DNA of 21,786 bases from Chloroflexota bacterium. GTDB taxonomy: Bacteria > Chloroflexota > Dehalococcoidia > Dehalococcoidales > RBG-16-60-22. A program made the position numbers and the translations under genes. Where the stretch lies: positions 1-21,786 of the forward strand of contig JACZSH010000010.1 of assembly GCA_022574315.1 (NCBI GenBank), in the 5' to 3' direction. Below, piece after piece: positions 1-7,826 of this stretch (position 1 is its first letter; the number at the start of each line of letters is the position of its first letter). The notes beneath the pieces were generated by a model. It ran no database searches, was not told the origin of the DNA, and was given only the letters and a program-made list of their open reading frames with translations.

Positions 1-125
1 ATGATTTGCGCATCGTAGTCTTGCCCGTCGAAGTAGGCTATCAAAGCGCGGAGCGTCTGGCCAATGCGCGCCTCTTCGTTGAGACACGGCACGATAACGG
101 TTAGCCTCGCCTGCGAGTCAGACAT
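1..125 (-). CDS. GT2-family glycosyltransferase, N-terminal fragment
   Basis: Forty-one residues are visible before the gene runs off the left edge. They begin MSDSQARLTVIVPCLNEEA and continue RIGQTLRAL. A hydrophobic first strand followed by P-C-L-N-E-E and then R-I-G-x-T-L is the usual opening of GT-A fold family 2 glycosyltransferases, where the strand starts the nucleotide-sugar binding domain. The R-I-G-x-T-L run resembles polyprenyl- or dolichyl-phosphate hexose transferases, but the donor, the acceptor and any membrane anchor lie outside the window. The gene is divergent from the TetR-like start at 533. If the join at about 653-670 is an assembly artefact, this gene belongs to whichever genome contributed the TetR end. 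Confidence 0.75.
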   Translation of the reverse strand, partial: MSDSQARLTVIVPCLNEEARIGQTLRALIAYFDGQDYDAQI

Positions 126-420
126 GTGCGCGATGCGAGCGCTGCGCGGGCCGGCCTGATACCGGACGTCCGTGGAAGACGACGCTCATCGCCAATTTGG
201 TCATACTTGAATACAACTTCGTTTCCTCATTTCGTGCGGCGCGAGACGGGCCGAAAACGATACCCTGCCCGCCTGTGGCGCCCCGATGCCGTTCGATGCC
301 CGCGGAGGATCTTTTCCTGGTGGCTCAGGAACTCGCCGGGCAGAGCAATCTACCACATCGACCTCGGTCGGGGAAAATGCGCGGCACGCGCGCGGGTCGA
401 GGAATCTTTCCGGGCCATTG

Positions 421-449
421 TTGTAACGCCGGCCGTAGCCGAGTACAAT
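421..449 (+). promoter_or_regulatory. Candidate sigma70-type promoter for the TetR-like start
   Basis: TTGTAA at 421-426 and TACAAT at 444-449 are separated by 17 bp. Transcription would start near 456, leaving a leader of about 77 nt that contains the 488-500 inverted repeat. This is a sequence match only. Confidence 0.4.
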
Positions 450-487
450 CGAAGAGGTGGGCGCATCGGGATTAGAAGGCCTTTTCG

Positions 488-500
488 GCGGGAATCCCGC
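488..500. promoter_or_regulatory. Candidate operator, GCGGGA-A-TCCCGC
   Basis: Perfect 6-bp inverted arms surround a central A, between the predicted start site and the ATG at 533. TetR-family regulators commonly bind palindromes in their own divergent spacer, so autoregulation is a reasonable guess. The repeat is short for a full TetR operator. Confidence 0.3.
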
Positions 501-532
501 TCCAAATGAAGCAGAGAAAACCTCCCTGACGC

Positions 533-1513
533 ATGGCTTCCGACTCCGAGAAAACCAATAAAACGGGGGCATATGAACCGCGCCGCCTTCCCAAGCAGGC
601 GCGAAGCCGCGAACGGGTGGATCGCATCCTAGACGTTGCGGCGCAACTTCTCATCGAAGAAGGCTACGGCTATCCGGTGGAGACCGTCGAGATGACCACC
701 CCCATCATGCAGGTAACCCTGGCCAAAGGTGAGATCCACGTGATGATGGAGATGTGGCAGCAGAACTTTATCGAGTGGTATGATGAGGCGATTGCCGACG
801 GTAAGATTGAGAATCTGGGTATGACCTATGAAGGCGGCCCCCAGTTCTTCGTTATTCCCCAGTGGGTTCACGAGGAATACGGCATCAACACCGTCTTCGA
901 TATGAAAGACTACTGGGAACTCTTCAAAGACCCGGAAGACCCGGACAAAGGATACTTCATCAACTGCGTCATCGGCTGGCAGTGCGGCGCCATCAACGAG
1001 GTGAAGATGGAAGCCTACGGCCTGACCGAATACTACAATATCATCTCGCCGGGTAGCTCCGGCGCCATGGAAGCCGCCCTGGCCGGCCCTCAGAAGAAGG
1101 AGCAGCCCGTCTTCGGCTACTACTGGGCGCCCACCGCCCTCATGGGGATGTACGACTGGTATATCCTGGAAGAGCCGGAATATGACGAGACCATCTGGAG
1201 GAAAATCGATGCCGCCAAAGACGATACGGCCTTGAGGCCTCTCGATGAAGCCACTGCCTACGAGACACTGCCCATCGATAAGGGCATCAACCCCAGCCTC
1301 CGCGAGATAGCCCCGGACGTCGTCGCTATGCTCGAGAAAATGAACGTGGGTTTGCAGCCCATCAACGTCACCGCTGCCTGGGCTGTGGAAAACGATGTTC
1401 AGGACTGGGAGCTGGCCGCCATCTACTACCTGGAGAATTACGAAGACAGGTGGTCGACCTGGGTCACTGACGAGGCCTACGCCGGGATAAAAGACGCCCT
1501 GGCCGCACAATAG
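533..1513 (+). CDS. Chimeric ORF: TetR-type N-terminus joined to OpuAC-type solute-binding protein
   Basis: Residues 1 to about 46 read like the start of a TetR repressor: a disordered tail, then RRLPKQARSRERVDRILDVA and AQLLIEEGY, the first helix of the DNA-binding domain. The rest of the HTH and the ligand domain are absent. From about residue 45 to 326 the protein matches an OpuAC (glycine betaine/proline-type) ABC solute-binding protein: VETVEMTTPIMQVTLAKGEI, a Trp/Tyr-rich middle (FGYYWAPTALMGMYDWYI) and a C-terminal helix pair with VQDWELAAIYYLENY. The expected signal peptide or lipobox is missing, so as written it would be neither a repressor nor an exported receptor. No SD is obvious at the ATG. 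No ABC permease or ATPase gene is nearby. The join falls at IEEGYG, a run that both families can carry, which points to an assembly join or microhomology recombination. The OpuAC part is a confident family call; the fusion as a functional protein is not. Confidence 0.6.
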   Translation: MASDSEKTNKTGAYEPRRLPKQARSRERVDRILDVAAQLLIEEGYGYPVETVEMTTPIMQVTLAKGEIHVMMEMWQQNFIEWYDEAIADGKIENLGMTYEGGPQFFVIPQWVHEEYGINTVFDMKDYWELFKDPEDPDKGYFINCVIGWQCGAINEVKMEAYGLTEYYNIISPGSSGAMEAALAGPQKKEQPVFGYYWAPTALMGMYDWYILEEPEYDETIWRKIDAAKDDTALRPLDEATAYETLPIDKGINPSLREIAPDVVAMLEKMNVGLQPINVTAAWAVENDVQDWELAAIYYLENYEDRWSTWVTDEAYAGIKDALAAQ

Positions 1514-1526
1514 TTCCGTGATGCTC

Positions 1527-1555
1527 GGTGCCTCCGGGTTTTATCCGGGGGCACC
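1527..1555 (+). terminator. Strong hairpin after the OpuAC ORF
   Basis: GGTGCCTCCGG (1527-1537) pairs with CCGGGGGCACC (1545-1555) over 11 bp with one G-U pair and a 7-nt loop. It begins 13 nt after the stop codon. No T-run follows, so it may be a 3'-end stabiliser or imperfect terminator rather than a classical intrinsic one. Confidence 0.4.
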
Positions 1556-1702
1556 GGCACTTCAAAATCTACTCCGCTGCTTCAGACACTCTTCTTCTCC
1601 ACATTCTAACTTCAAGGTTAGAAAAGCCTCCCGCGTGTCCTTTAATTTATGTGCGATATTATTCGGTTTTGGTTGGTGATGTCATTGCGAACCGCGCCAC
1701 CT

Positions 1703-1790
1703 TGTCATTGCGAGCCGAAGGCGAAGCAATCTATATCGATTGTTCAGCTATATTAGAGATTGCTTCGTCGCTGCGCTCCTCGCAATGACA
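1703..1790. repeat. TGTCATTGCGAG inverted-repeat element (88 bp)
   Basis: The left arm TGTCATTGCGAGCC...GAAGCAATCT and the right arm AGATTGCTTCG...CTCGCAATGACA are imperfect inverted repeats of about 30 bp around an AT-rich centre. Elements with these ends (TGTCATTGCGAG ... GAAGCAATC) are recalled as dispersed, non-coding, MITE/REP-like palindromes in many bacterial genomes. A partial end copy TGTCATTGCGA sits just upstream at 1680-1690. It contains no coding sequence. Confidence 0.7.
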
Positions 1791-1853
1791 GGTGGATTCA
1801 ACCAAATGCAAGTAAAACCTTTATGTGCCCCGTTTTCCTATTGGTGTTGTTTC

Positions 1854-1862
1854 TGCTATACT
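1854..1862 (+). promoter_or_regulatory. Candidate extended -10 promoter of ftsH
   Basis: TG-C-TATACT (1854-1862) fits an extended -10 element with no convincing -35 box. The start site would be near 1869, giving a leader of about 33 nt with the SD GAGGTG at 1893-1898. The same TGCTATACT string occurs in front of the minus-strand gene at 9759. Confidence 0.4.
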
Positions 1863-1901
1863 TAGTGGAGGTAGGTGATAACCGTTATTTTGAGGTGAAA
1901 C

Positions 1902-3836
1902 GTGAAACCGAGTTGGAGACGTAACAGTTTAATATATGTCGCTATTTTACTGGCGGCGGTGGCTCTCTTTTCTTATCTGCTGCCCTCGGCCGATAAGCCG
2001 GAAGAAGTACCTTTGAGTGATGTTATCGCCATGTCGCAGAGCAACAAAATTGCCCGCATTGAGATTGAAGAGGCGGAGCTTCTCGTGACCACCGTTGATG
2101 GCACCGAGTTGATAGCCTTCAAGGAAAGTAACGCCAGCATCTATGAAATTGAAGGGCTGGACCTCCAGGGGGTAGTAGTTGACATAAAAGGCTCCACGGG
2201 CATCAACTGGGGCGGGTTGCTGTTGAATTTCCTGCCCCTGATAATATTTGGCGGTCTCTTGTTTTTCCTCTTCCGCCAGGCGCGCGGCGCCAACAGCCAG
2301 GCGATGAGCTTTGGCCGCAGTCGGGCGCGATTATTCCCGGCTAACCACACCACGGTTACCTTCGATGACGTGGCCGGAGTAGAGGAAGCCAAGGAAGACC
2401 TCCGTGAAGTAGTCGACTTTCTGAAAGAGCGGGAGAAGTTCGAGAGCCTGGGGGCGCGTATTCCCCGGGGCGTCCTGCTCATCGGTCCTCCCGGCACGGG
2501 TAAAACCCTGATGGCAAGAGCCATCGCCGGCGAAGCTGATGTGCCCTTCTTTTCCATCAGCGGCAGTGAGTTCGTGGAGATGTTTGTCGGCGTCGGCGCT
2601 TCCCGGGTGCGTGACCTGTTTGACCAGGCCAAGCGAAACGCACCCTGCATTATCTTTATTGATGAAATTGACGCCGTCGGGCGCCACCGCGGCTCCGGTC
2701 TCGGCGGTAGCCACGACGAACGTGAGCAGACGCTCAATCAGATTCTGGTGGAGATGGACGGCTTTGAGACCAGCACCAGCGTCATTGTCCTTGCCGCCAC
2801 CAACCGACCTGATATTCTTGACCCCGCCCTGCTCCGCCCCGGCCGTTTCGACCGCCGGGTGATTTTGGACCTACCCGATATCGTCGGTCGACTGGCTATT
2901 CTCAAGGTTCATGCCAGCGGTAAACCCCTGGAAAAATCGGCCGACCTGGAAGTCCTGGCTAAAAGTACCGTCGGCTTCAGCGGCGCTGACCTGGCCAACC
3001 TGATCAACGAGGCGGCTATCCTGGCTGCCCGGCGCAGTAAAAAAGCCATCGGCCTGCAGGAATTCGAGGAATCCGTGGACCGCGTCATTGCCGGCCCGGA
3101 AAGGAAGAGCCGCCGCATAAATCCCCGGGAAAAGGAAATCACCGCCTATCACGAGGCCGGACACGCCCTGGTGGCGCGGATATTACCTAATGCCGACCCG
3201 GTGCACAAGGTTTCCATCGTGGCGCGGGGTATGTCTCTCGGTCACACCCGCCAGCTGCCCACCGAAGACCGGTATCTCATGACCCGGGCTCAGTTTAAGG
3301 ATACGCTGGCCACACTTCTCGGCGGCCAGACCGCGGAGGAATTGACCTTTGCTGAGATTACCACCGGGGCTCAGAACGATATTGAGCAGGCCACCAAGCT
3401 GGCCCGGGCGATGGTTACCACCTTCGGCATGAGTGAAAAACTGGGCCCCCGCACTTTCGGGCGCCGCGAAGAGATGATCTTCCTGGGGCGTGAAATCACC
3501 GAACAGAGGGACTACAGCGATAAGACTGCCGAGCAGATAGACGATGAAGTTATTAGTATCATCCGGGAGGCGCAACAGGTCGCGCGGCAAGTGCTGACCG
3601 AAAACAAGGCGAAACTGATCCTCATGGCCAAGAGCCTCATTGCCCGGGAGACGCTGGAAGTCAAAGACCTGGATGCTATCTTCAGTGATAAACCACCACG
3701 GCCCACTCGGAAAAAGAAACTGGCCACGACCACTCCGGCACCAATTGAGCCTGTGGCGGAAGCTAAAAAGGAAGTCAAACCCGGGAAAACCACCGTCGTG
3801 CCCCGCCTTGTCCCCAAGCATACCCCGGCTGACTAG
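1902..3836 (+). CDS. ftsH: ATP-dependent zinc metalloprotease FtsH
   Basis: This is a membrane-anchored AAA+ protease that extracts and degrades misfolded membrane proteins and selected soluble regulators as a hexamer. The 644 residues show the full architecture: TM1 about 10-27, a short external domain, TM2 about 104-124, Walker A GPPGTGKT (195-202), Walker B IIFIDEIDA (250-258), the second region of homology NRPDILDPALLRPGRFDR (301-318), zinc site HEAGH (417-421) and the likely third zinc ligand D493 in GAQNDIEQAT. The last 45 residues form a Lys/Pro/Thr-rich tail typical of variable FtsH C-termini. The start is GTG at 1902 with GAGGTG 4 nt upstream; the TM1 position agrees with it. The gene is convergent with the polyprenyl synthase, with only 12 bp between stop codons. 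Confidence 0.97.
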   Translation: MKPSWRRNSLIYVAILLAAVALFSYLLPSADKPEEVPLSDVIAMSQSNKIARIEIEEAELLVTTVDGTELIAFKESNASIYEIEGLDLQGVVVDIKGSTGINWGGLLLNFLPLIIFGGLLFFLFRQARGANSQAMSFGRSRARLFPANHTTVTFDDVAGVEEAKEDLREVVDFLKEREKFESLGARIPRGVLLIGPPGTGKTLMARAIAGEADVPFFSISGSEFVEMFVGVGASRVRDLFDQAKRNAPCIIFIDEIDAVGRHRGSGLGGSHDEREQTLNQILVEMDGFETSTSVIVLAATNRPDILDPALLRPGRFDRRVILDLPDIVGRLAILKVHASGKPLEKSADLEVLAKSTVGFSGADLANLINEAAILAARRSKKAIGLQEFEESVDRVIAGPERKSRRINPREKEITAYHEAGHALVARILPNADPVHKVSIVARGMSLGHTRQLPTEDRYLMTRAQFKDTLATLLGGQTAEELTFAEITTGAQNDIEQATKLARAMVTTFGMSEKLGPRTFGRREEMIFLGREITEQRDYSDKTAEQIDDEVISIIREAQQVARQVLTENKAKLILMAKSLIARETLEVKDLDAIFSDKPPRPTRKKKLATTTPAPIEPVAEAKKEVKPGKTTVVPRLVPKHTPAD

Positions 3837-3848
3837 TCGTCGGTCGGG

Positions 3849-4838
3849 CTATTTGGCCCGGGTAATAATGAAATCGGCGAGCGCTTCCATTACCGGGCGG
3901 CTGCTGTTCTCCGGCAGTTGGCTCAGGGTTTGCCGGGCTTTGTGGCAGTAGCCGGAAGCGATTTTGTAGCACTCGTCGGTGATTGACGAGTTACGTACCA
4001 TATCTATCGCCCGGGCGATGTTTTTCTCCCGGTCGATGTTCTGAAACACTTTCTTTATCGGGTTGTCCTGGGGATAGTGCTCCACGAGAAGCATGGCGGG
4101 CAGGGTTAGTGTCCCTTGTGCCAGGTCGGAGCCAACCGGCTTCCCCAGCGTCTGCTCGGTGCTGACAAAATCAAGAATGTCATCCACCACCTGGAAGGCG
4201 ATGCCCAGGTTAAAACCGTACTCTTTCAGCAGGTTGACCGATGTTTCCGGGGCTTCGCTCAGGATAGCGCCCGATTCCGTCGATAAAGAAAACAGGGAAG
4301 CGGTCTTGCCGGAGATTCTCTGGAAGTAGTCTTCCCGGGTCTGGTCTGTCTTGAAAGCCCCCAGGAGCTGGTTGATTTCTCCGCTGGAGATGGTGGCCAG
4401 CGTCTGCGAGAAAAGCTTGATTACACGCGGGCTTTGCGTATCGGACACCGCCTCGCCGGCCTTGGCAAACAAGTAGTCTCCCAGCAGGATGGCGGTCTCC
4501 CCTCCCCATATCTTGTAAATGGTGGCTTTACCCCGCCGGACGTTCGACTTATCAATGGCGTCATCGTGAACCAGTGTCGCCGTATGCATGAGCTCGACGG
4601 CGGTCGCCATCGCCAGCATGTATCCCAGGTTGTAACGGTAAAACTTACCGGCCAGTAACGTCAGGGCCGGGCGGATTCCCTTGCCGTCGCTCTTGACGAC
4701 GTAGCCCAGTTGCTCGGAAAGCCAGTCAAAGTCGACTCTGGTGAGGGAGGTTAGATTATCCTTTACCTTGTCCAGGTCGTCTTGGATGGACGTGAGTATT
4801 TCACCGAGCTCCAGCGCCCTCTTTTCTTTACGATCCAT
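3849..4838 (-). CDS. Long-chain trans-polyprenyl diphosphate synthase
   Basis: This head-to-tail prenyltransferase condenses isopentenyl diphosphate onto an allylic diphosphate to make a polyprenyl chain, for example for quinones. The 329 residues contain GKGIRPAL (53-60), the first aspartate-rich motif DDAID (92-96) and the second DDILD (219-223), which bind Mg-diphosphate. The residue five before the first motif is Ala87, not an aromatic; this is the pattern of enzymes making chains longer than C20, but the exact length cannot be read. I chose ATG 4838 rather than an in-frame ATG at 4883: it has a GGGGAAAG SD just upstream, and the extra 15 residues (Trp/Arg-rich) do not look like the family. 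The gene overlaps the end of metG by 11 bp, implying translational coupling. It is the last gene of the rsmI operon. Confidence 0.92.
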   Translation of the reverse strand: MDRKEKRALELGEILTSIQDDLDKVKDNLTSLTRVDFDWLSEQLGYVVKSDGKGIRPALTLLAGKFYRYNLGYMLAMATAVELMHTATLVHDDAIDKSNVRRGKATIYKIWGGETAILLGDYLFAKAGEAVSDTQSPRVIKLFSQTLATISSGEINQLLGAFKTDQTREDYFQRISGKTASLFSLSTESGAILSEAPETSVNLLKEYGFNLGIAFQVVDDILDFVSTEQTLGKPVGSDLAQGTLTLPAMLLVEHYPQDNPIKKVFQNIDREKNIARAIDMVRNSSITDECYKIASGYCHKARQTLSQLPENSSRPVMEALADFIITRAK

Positions 4839-6507
4839 GAGCTTTCCCCAGCCGTTTCGTTTCCTCCTCCACCAGGCTGTCATCCAGTTTGGAAAACAGC
4901 GGTTGCGGTTCCGGCAGCTTTTGCCCCGGCGGTGGCGGCTCTGCCTGCCAGCCCTGGTCTTCTACTTTACCTTCGAACCCGAGTAGTTCGTGCAGTTTCT
5001 GCGAGCTGAAAGGCAGGAAAGGGTAGAGCATTGTTTTCAGATGGCAGATTATTTCCATGGTGACATATAACGATTTCGCGGCGTCGCTGCGGTTTTCCTT
5101 GATCGCTTTCCACGGCGCTTTGTCGTCAAGGTAGCGGTTGGCTTCGTGGGCCAGTCCCATCGCTTCCGTGATTGCCTGCTTGAAATGGCAGCCGTAGAGA
5201 AGTTTATCCACCGTTTCCATCGTCTCCCTGGCCGTTTTCACCAGCGCTCTGTCCTGGCGGTCGTACTCGCCAACCGCCGGAACGGCGCCGTCGTAATTGC
5301 GGTAGGTGAAGGTGAGGACACGGTGCACCAGGTTGCCGTAGGTCGCCACCAGCTCATCGTTATTCCGGCGTACGAACTCGCGCCAGGAAAAATCGGTGTC
5401 CCCCGTTTCGGGCATGTTTATCGAGAGCAGGTAGCGCAGTGGGTCGGGGTCATATCTATCCAGGTAATCCAGCAGCCATACCGCCCAGTTGCCACTGGTG
5501 GAAAGCTTCCGACCTTCGATGGTCAGGAACTCGTTGGCCGGTACGTCGTAAGGCAGGTTCAGGTCATGGCCGTAGCCGAGCAGTATCGCCGGCCAGATAA
5601 GCGTGTGAAAAGGTATGTTGTCCTTGCCGATGAAATAGTAGCTCTTAACTTTGCTATCCTGCCAGAAATCACGCCATTTCTCCGGGTTACCGCTGGACTT
5701 GGCCCACTCTATAGCCGCTGAAAGATAGCCGATAACCGCTTCGAACCAGACATAGATACGTTTATCGGCGTAACCTTCTATCGGTATCTCTATTCCCCAG
5801 TTGAGGTCGCGGGTTATCGCCCTGTCCTTGAGGCCATCCTCGAGGTAGCGGGTGGAAAAGTTGAGCACGTTCGGTCGCCAGTGTGTCTGTTTTTTTATCC
5901 AGTCCAGGAGCTGGTCGTTGAAGGCGGATAGCTTTAAAAAGAAATGTTCTGAATCCTTGAAGACGGGCGTGGTGCCGCACAGGCGGCAACGCGGATTAAC
6001 CAGTTCCACCGGGTTCAACGGCTTGCCGCAGGCTTCACACTGGTCGCCGCGCGCCCCCGGCGAGTTGCAGAACGGGCAGTCCCCGCCGATATACCGGTCG
6101 GGCAGGAAGCGATGGCACTGCGGACAGTACGGCTGCGAAACGGTATGCCGGTAGATATAGCCTTTCTTGAACAGGGTGAGGAAGATATCCTGCGTTACCT
6201 CGGCATGGTTGGCCGTGCCGGTGGTGGTGAACAGGTCATAGGAAATCCCCAACCTCTGCCATGATTCCAGGAATTGCTGGTGGTACCGGGCGGCTATTTC
6301 GGCGGGCTGTTTCCCTTCCTGCTCCGCCTTGATGGTGATCGGCGTGCCGTGCTGGTCTGAACCGGACACCATCAGGACTTCGTTCCCCTTGGAGCGGTGA
6401 TAACGGGCGAAAATATCCGGCGGCAGGTAAGCGCCGGCGATTTGCCCCAGGTGGAGCGGTCCGTTGGCATAAGGCCAGGCAGTGCAGATAAATATTCTCT
6501 CGCTCAT
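4828..6507 (-). CDS. metG: Methionyl-tRNA synthetase
   Basis: This enzyme charges initiator and elongator tRNA-Met with methionine. The 559-residue class I synthetase has HLGQ (19-22) in the HIGH position and KLSTS (334-338) in the KMSKS position. Four CxxC knuckles in the connective domain (C128/C131, C144/C147, C157/C160, C174/C177) suit the two-zinc MetRS subtype. FxxGKDNxPFHT (292-302) lies in the catalytic core and an anticodon-binding helical domain follows (about 370-510). The protein ends without the Trbp111-like C-terminal tRNA-binding domain that many bacterial enzymes carry. AGGGAG precedes the ATG. The gene begins 30 bp after the small zinc protein and its stop lies inside the start region of the prenyl synthase. 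No T-box leader is visible. Confidence 0.96.
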   Translation of the reverse strand: MSERIFICTAWPYANGPLHLGQIAGAYLPPDIFARYHRSKGNEVLMVSGSDQHGTPITIKAEQEGKQPAEIAARYHQQFLESWQRLGISYDLFTTTGTANHAEVTQDIFLTLFKKGYIYRHTVSQPYCPQCHRFLPDRYIGGDCPFCNSPGARGDQCEACGKPLNPVELVNPRCRLCGTTPVFKDSEHFFLKLSAFNDQLLDWIKKQTHWRPNVLNFSTRYLEDGLKDRAITRDLNWGIEIPIEGYADKRIYVWFEAVIGYLSAAIEWAKSSGNPEKWRDFWQDSKVKSYYFIGKDNIPFHTLIWPAILLGYGHDLNLPYDVPANEFLTIEGRKLSTSGNWAVWLLDYLDRYDPDPLRYLLSINMPETGDTDFSWREFVRRNNDELVATYGNLVHRVLTFTYRNYDGAVPAVGEYDRQDRALVKTARETMETVDKLLYGCHFKQAITEAMGLAHEANRYLDDKAPWKAIKENRSDAAKSLYVTMEIICHLKTMLYPFLPFSSQKLHELLGFEGKVEDQGWQAEPPPPGQKLPEPQPLFSKLDDSLVEEETKRLGKAHGS

Positions 6508-6537
6508 CAGGCTCCCTTACTGCATCGAAATAGTGCC

Positions 6538-6756
6538 TTATTCCTTGAAGAAAGTCAGCACCGTCTCGCCTTTCTCCTGTTTGTAGTGCGCGTAGTCCTT
6601 TTTCAGACTGCACTCCACGCAGTAGTGTCTCGCCTCCCCTTCGTCATCCTCGACGCCGTCTTTTTCTTCGATAGTTAGGTAGCGGTTGGGATACGGTATG
6701 ACACGCTGGCACTCGTCACACTTGATATCTCCCATTGATATTGCTCCACGACGCAT
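6538..6756 (-). CDS. Small zinc-ribbon-like protein (72 aa)
   Basis: I do not recognise a named family. The protein has two CxxC pairs, C13/C16 (IKCDECQ) and C46/C49 (HYCVECS), with an acidic linker, which suggests one structural zinc site. A charged C-terminus (KKDYAHYKQEKGE) follows. The ATG at 6756 directly abuts the TAA of rsmI, and the rsmI tail supplies an AGGAGGG SD at ideal spacing. An alternative ATG at 6735 (MGDIKCDEC) has a weaker GGAG and would remove seven residues that contain no motif. Its place between rsmI and metG suggests a role linked to translation, but that is context only. Confidence 0.75.
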   Translation of the reverse strand: MRRGAISMGDIKCDECQRVIPYPNRYLTIEEKDGVEDDEGEARHYCVECSLKKDYAHYKQEKGETVLTFFKE

Positions 6757-7626
6757 TTATTCCCTCCTCTCCAGGCTGTGATATGAATCCTTATTTATCT
6801 CCCAGACCCGGCCCAGCTTTAACCAGGTACGGTATAGCTCTTTTCGTGGCAGGCCGGTCTCACCGGCTATCCGGGCAATCGCTTCTTTGGCGGTGGCTCC
6901 GGACAGGTACTGGTAATGCAGCTGCTCTTCAATCTCGGCGGTCATCGGCGGCTGTTTGGGCGCCCGCTTGCCTTCAATAACCAGGGTAAATTCCCCGCGG
7001 GGCGTCCGGAAATGTTCGCTCGCCTGGCTGACCGTTCCCCGGTATACCTCTTCGAACCGCTTGGTAAGCTCGCGGCAGACCGCAATCCGCCGGTCACCCA
7101 GCACCAGCCTGATATCCTCCAGCGCCGCCCGCAGCCGGTGCGGTGTTTCCAGGACGACGATGCTGCCCGGTTCGCCGGCGGCCGATTCCAGTAAACGCTT
7201 TCTGGCGGCGGTCTTGTGGGGCAGGAAACCGAGGTAGCTAAACCTGTCCGTGGGTAACCCGGAGACCACCAGTGCCGTAATCACCGCGGAAGGTCCCGGG
7301 ATGGGCACCACCCTTATTCCCCGCTCGCTGGCGGCGGTGACCAGTTCATAGCCCGGGTCGGACAGTCCGGGCATCCCGGCTTCGGATACCAGGGCAATGT
7401 CTTCCTGCTTCAGGCGCTCCAGGATATATTCCAGCTTGCTGCGTTTGCTGTGCTCGTAGTAGCTGGTCATCGGCGTCCCGATGTCGTAGCGGGCCAGCAG
7501 CCGTCTTGTCTTGCGCGTGTCTTCGGCGGCGATGAGGTTCACTTCGCGCAGGACGCGGATGGCGCGCAGAGAAATATCCTCCAGGTTGCCAATCGGGGTG
7601 GCTACAATGTACAGAACCGACATCAT
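6757..7626 (-). CDS. rsmI: 16S rRNA 2'-O-ribose C1402 methyltransferase RsmI
   Basis: This is an SAM-dependent methyltransferase of the tetrapyrrole methylase fold that modifies the ribose of C1402 in the 30S decoding centre. The 289 residues begin VLYIVATPIGNLEDISLRAI and show AAEDTRKTRRLL, SEAGMPGLSDPGYELV (the family's S-[DE]-A-G-x-P-x-x-S-D-P-G motif), VVPIPGPSAVITAL, LVVSGLPTDRFSYLGFLP and LETPHRLRAALEDI, all hallmarks of RsmI. A C-terminal helical domain (about 225-285) carries the usual ATAKEAIARIA repeat-like segment. The start is a tandem ATG with AAGGAAAA upstream. It is the first gene of a four-gene minus-strand operon driven by the promoter at 7652-7681. Confidence 0.95.
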   Translation of the reverse strand: MMSVLYIVATPIGNLEDISLRAIRVLREVNLIAAEDTRKTRRLLARYDIGTPMTSYYEHSKRSKLEYILERLKQEDIALVSEAGMPGLSDPGYELVTAASERGIRVVPIPGPSAVITALVVSGLPTDRFSYLGFLPHKTAARKRLLESAAGEPGSIVVLETPHRLRAALEDIRLVLGDRRIAVCRELTKRFEEVYRGTVSQASEHFRTPRGEFTLVIEGKRAPKQPPMTAEIEEQLHYQYLSGATAKEAIARIAGETGLPRKELYRTWLKLGRVWEINKDSYHSLERRE

Positions 7627-7651
7627 CCAATATTTTCCTTAACCGTAAACT

Positions 7652-7681
7652 ATTATAACCCACGTTACGTTCGACTGTCTA
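7652..7681 (-). promoter_or_regulatory. Promoter of the rsmI-metG-prenyl synthase operon
   Basis: On the minus strand, TAGACA (complement of 7676-7681) and TATAAT (complement of 7652-7657) are spaced by 18 bp, 11 of 12 consensus positions. The start would be near 7645, about 20 nt before the rsmI ATG. It is divergent from the guaB3 promoter. Confidence 0.65.
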
Positions 7682-7711
7682 TTCTGGGGGCTTTTCATAA
7701 CATTTTTCCTG

Positions 7712-7761
7712 CCCGGTATTCCCGTTTTCGCCTTACCGGGACAGCCCTATCGGGTCACCCG
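7712..7761. promoter_or_regulatory. Inverted repeats between the rsmI and guaB3 promoters
   Basis: Two palindromes lie between the divergent promoters. CCCGGTA (7712-7718) pairs with TACCGGG (7734-7740) across 15 nt. CGGGT-C-ACCCG (7751-7761) ends 10 bp before the guaB3 -35 box. The second is almost identical to CGGGT-T-ACCCG at 16781-16791 upstream of the aminotransferase, so it may be a shared operator. Confidence 0.4.
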
Positions 7762-7771
7762 TCTCAGCGCC

Positions 7772-7800
7772 TTGACTTAGCCCCCTGATTTTGGTATATT
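7772..7800 (+). promoter_or_regulatory. Promoter of guaB3
   Basis: TTGACT (7772-7777), a 17-bp spacer and TATATT (7795-7800) make a near-consensus promoter with a start near 7807. Because the TTG at 7791 overlaps the -10 region, it cannot be the translation start; the ATG at 7827 is. Confidence 0.7.
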
Positions 7801-7826
7801 TTTTACTCAATAGACTGGAAGGGAAA

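Larger units (their letters stand above)
126..532. other. Divergent intergenic spacer (407 bp)
   Basis: This stretch lies between the divergent glycosyltransferase and TetR-like starts. Open frames cross it, but their translations are rich in Arg, Pro and Ser, lack a recognisable domain and have no good ribosome binding site, so I take it as non-coding. It holds one promoter-like pair (421-449) and a 13-bp inverted repeat (488-500), listed separately. Confidence 0.55.
1514..1901. other. Intergenic region upstream of ftsH (388 bp)
   Basis: No gene is supported here. An 86-codon open frame starting at 1528 runs through a hairpin and a repeat element and looks spurious. The region holds a strong hairpin (1527-1555), an inverted-repeat element (1703-1790) with a stray copy of its end at 1680-1690, and an extended -10 promoter for ftsH (1854-1862). 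Confidence 0.6.

Noticed and set aside
126..509. 127-codon plus-strand open frame
   Set aside because: Arg-rich low-complexity translation, no SD, no domain; typical of GC-rich non-coding sequence.
629..1510. Long minus-strand open frame opposite the OpuAC ORF (293 codons)
   Set aside because: It is the antisense of a convincing solute-binding protein; its translation is Gly/Val/Asp/His-rich without domain motifs and it has no SD.
3845..3860. Terminator between ftsH and the polyprenyl synthase
   Set aside because: CGGGC/GCCCG forms only a 5-bp stem with no T-run on either strand and overlaps the end of the synthase gene.
4838..4883. Upstream ATG extension of the polyprenyl synthase
   Set aside because: It adds 15 Trp/Arg-rich residues without an SD inside metG; the start at 4838 has GGGGAAAG and matches the family.
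7791..7826. TTG start adding 12 residues to guaB3
   Set aside because: It overlaps the -10 box of the predicted promoter and lies upstream of the likely transcription start; ATG 7827 has an SD and fits the family.
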